From: Larimichthys crocea
Taxonomy: Eukaryota; Chordata; Actinopteri; Sciaenidae
Length of the DNA: 64,000 nt
Assembly (NCBI RefSeq): GCF_000972845.2
Contig: NW_020858448.1
Location: 1 to 64,000 of the forward strand
Reading direction: 5' to 3'
Of this stretch, positions 63,936 through 64,000 are shown in pieces; within the stretch, counting starts at the first letter, position 1, and the number at the start of each line of letters is the position of its first letter. The translations under genes were made by a program, and so were the position numbers. The notes under the pieces are model-generated. The model did no database searches. It had not been told where the DNA came from and was given only the letters and a program-made list of their open reading frames with translations.

Positions 63936-64000
63936 GACAAAAGTCTAAATATCTTTGGCAATGATGACACAGCTTGTTGTATTAATACTGAATTTGCTAA

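Overview
The window looks like a transposon-dense piece of a ray-finned (teleost) fish genome. The evidence is the mix of families: L2- and Rex1-like LINEs, chromodomain Gypsy, Tc1, many hAT elements, CACTA-type transposons with C2H2-finger transposases, a vertebrate-type Polinton/Maverick, tRNA-derived SINE-like pieces and abundant CA/TG microsatellites. I found no convincing host protein-coding gene, rRNA or tRNA gene. Almost every coding stretch is a transposon or virus-like gene, and nearly all are broken by frameshifts, stops, deletions or later insertions. The exception is an intact 983-codon LINE ORF at 29847-32798 (minus).

Layout. 1-1740: minus-strand copy of a composite minisatellite element. 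1770-13915: a broken hAT transposase gene whose 3' half appears displaced by a CACTA-type element (about 3060-13634). That CACTA element has a zinc-finger/transposase gene on plus and a divergent second gene on minus, and carries its own insertions: two hAT-like MITEs and a deleted Gypsy with 5-bp target duplications. 13916-14680: antisense L2 fragment. 15430-16840: second composite minisatellite element. 17.2-22.4 kb: SINE-like pieces, a dead Tc1, microsatellites and a 104-bp direct duplication. 22475-27390: antisense L2 with an SGNH-hydrolase-like ORF1, interrupted by a hAT that is itself interrupted by another hAT.

28010-52630 is the main object. It is a Polinton (Maverick) of about 24.6 kb, bounded by inverted repeats starting AGAGAGATATACTT and by near-matching 6-bp duplications (CTGGTT/CCGGTT). 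Plus-strand genes are integrase, minor capsid, major capsid and protease. Minus-strand genes are two capsid-associated ORFs, the packaging ATPase and the protein-primed DNA polymerase B with an exon-like N-terminal region. All are decayed. Later insertions split it: the intact LINE in the integrase gene, an env-less endogenous retrovirus in the polymerase gene (with two hAT MITEs inside it), a Tigger-like MITE, a Rex1-like LINE fragment and a DNA transposon with 120-bp ACGTC-rich repeats.

52.7-64 kb: an L2/Rex1-like RT junction, a decayed PIN-nuclease-like gene on minus, two more composite minisatellite units, an L2 fragment split by a hAT with mismatched ends but a perfect 8-bp duplication, and a further decayed LINE ending in CA repeats. 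The window is best read as nested insertion layers. Family names rest on recognised protein motifs and terminal sequences, since no search could be run.
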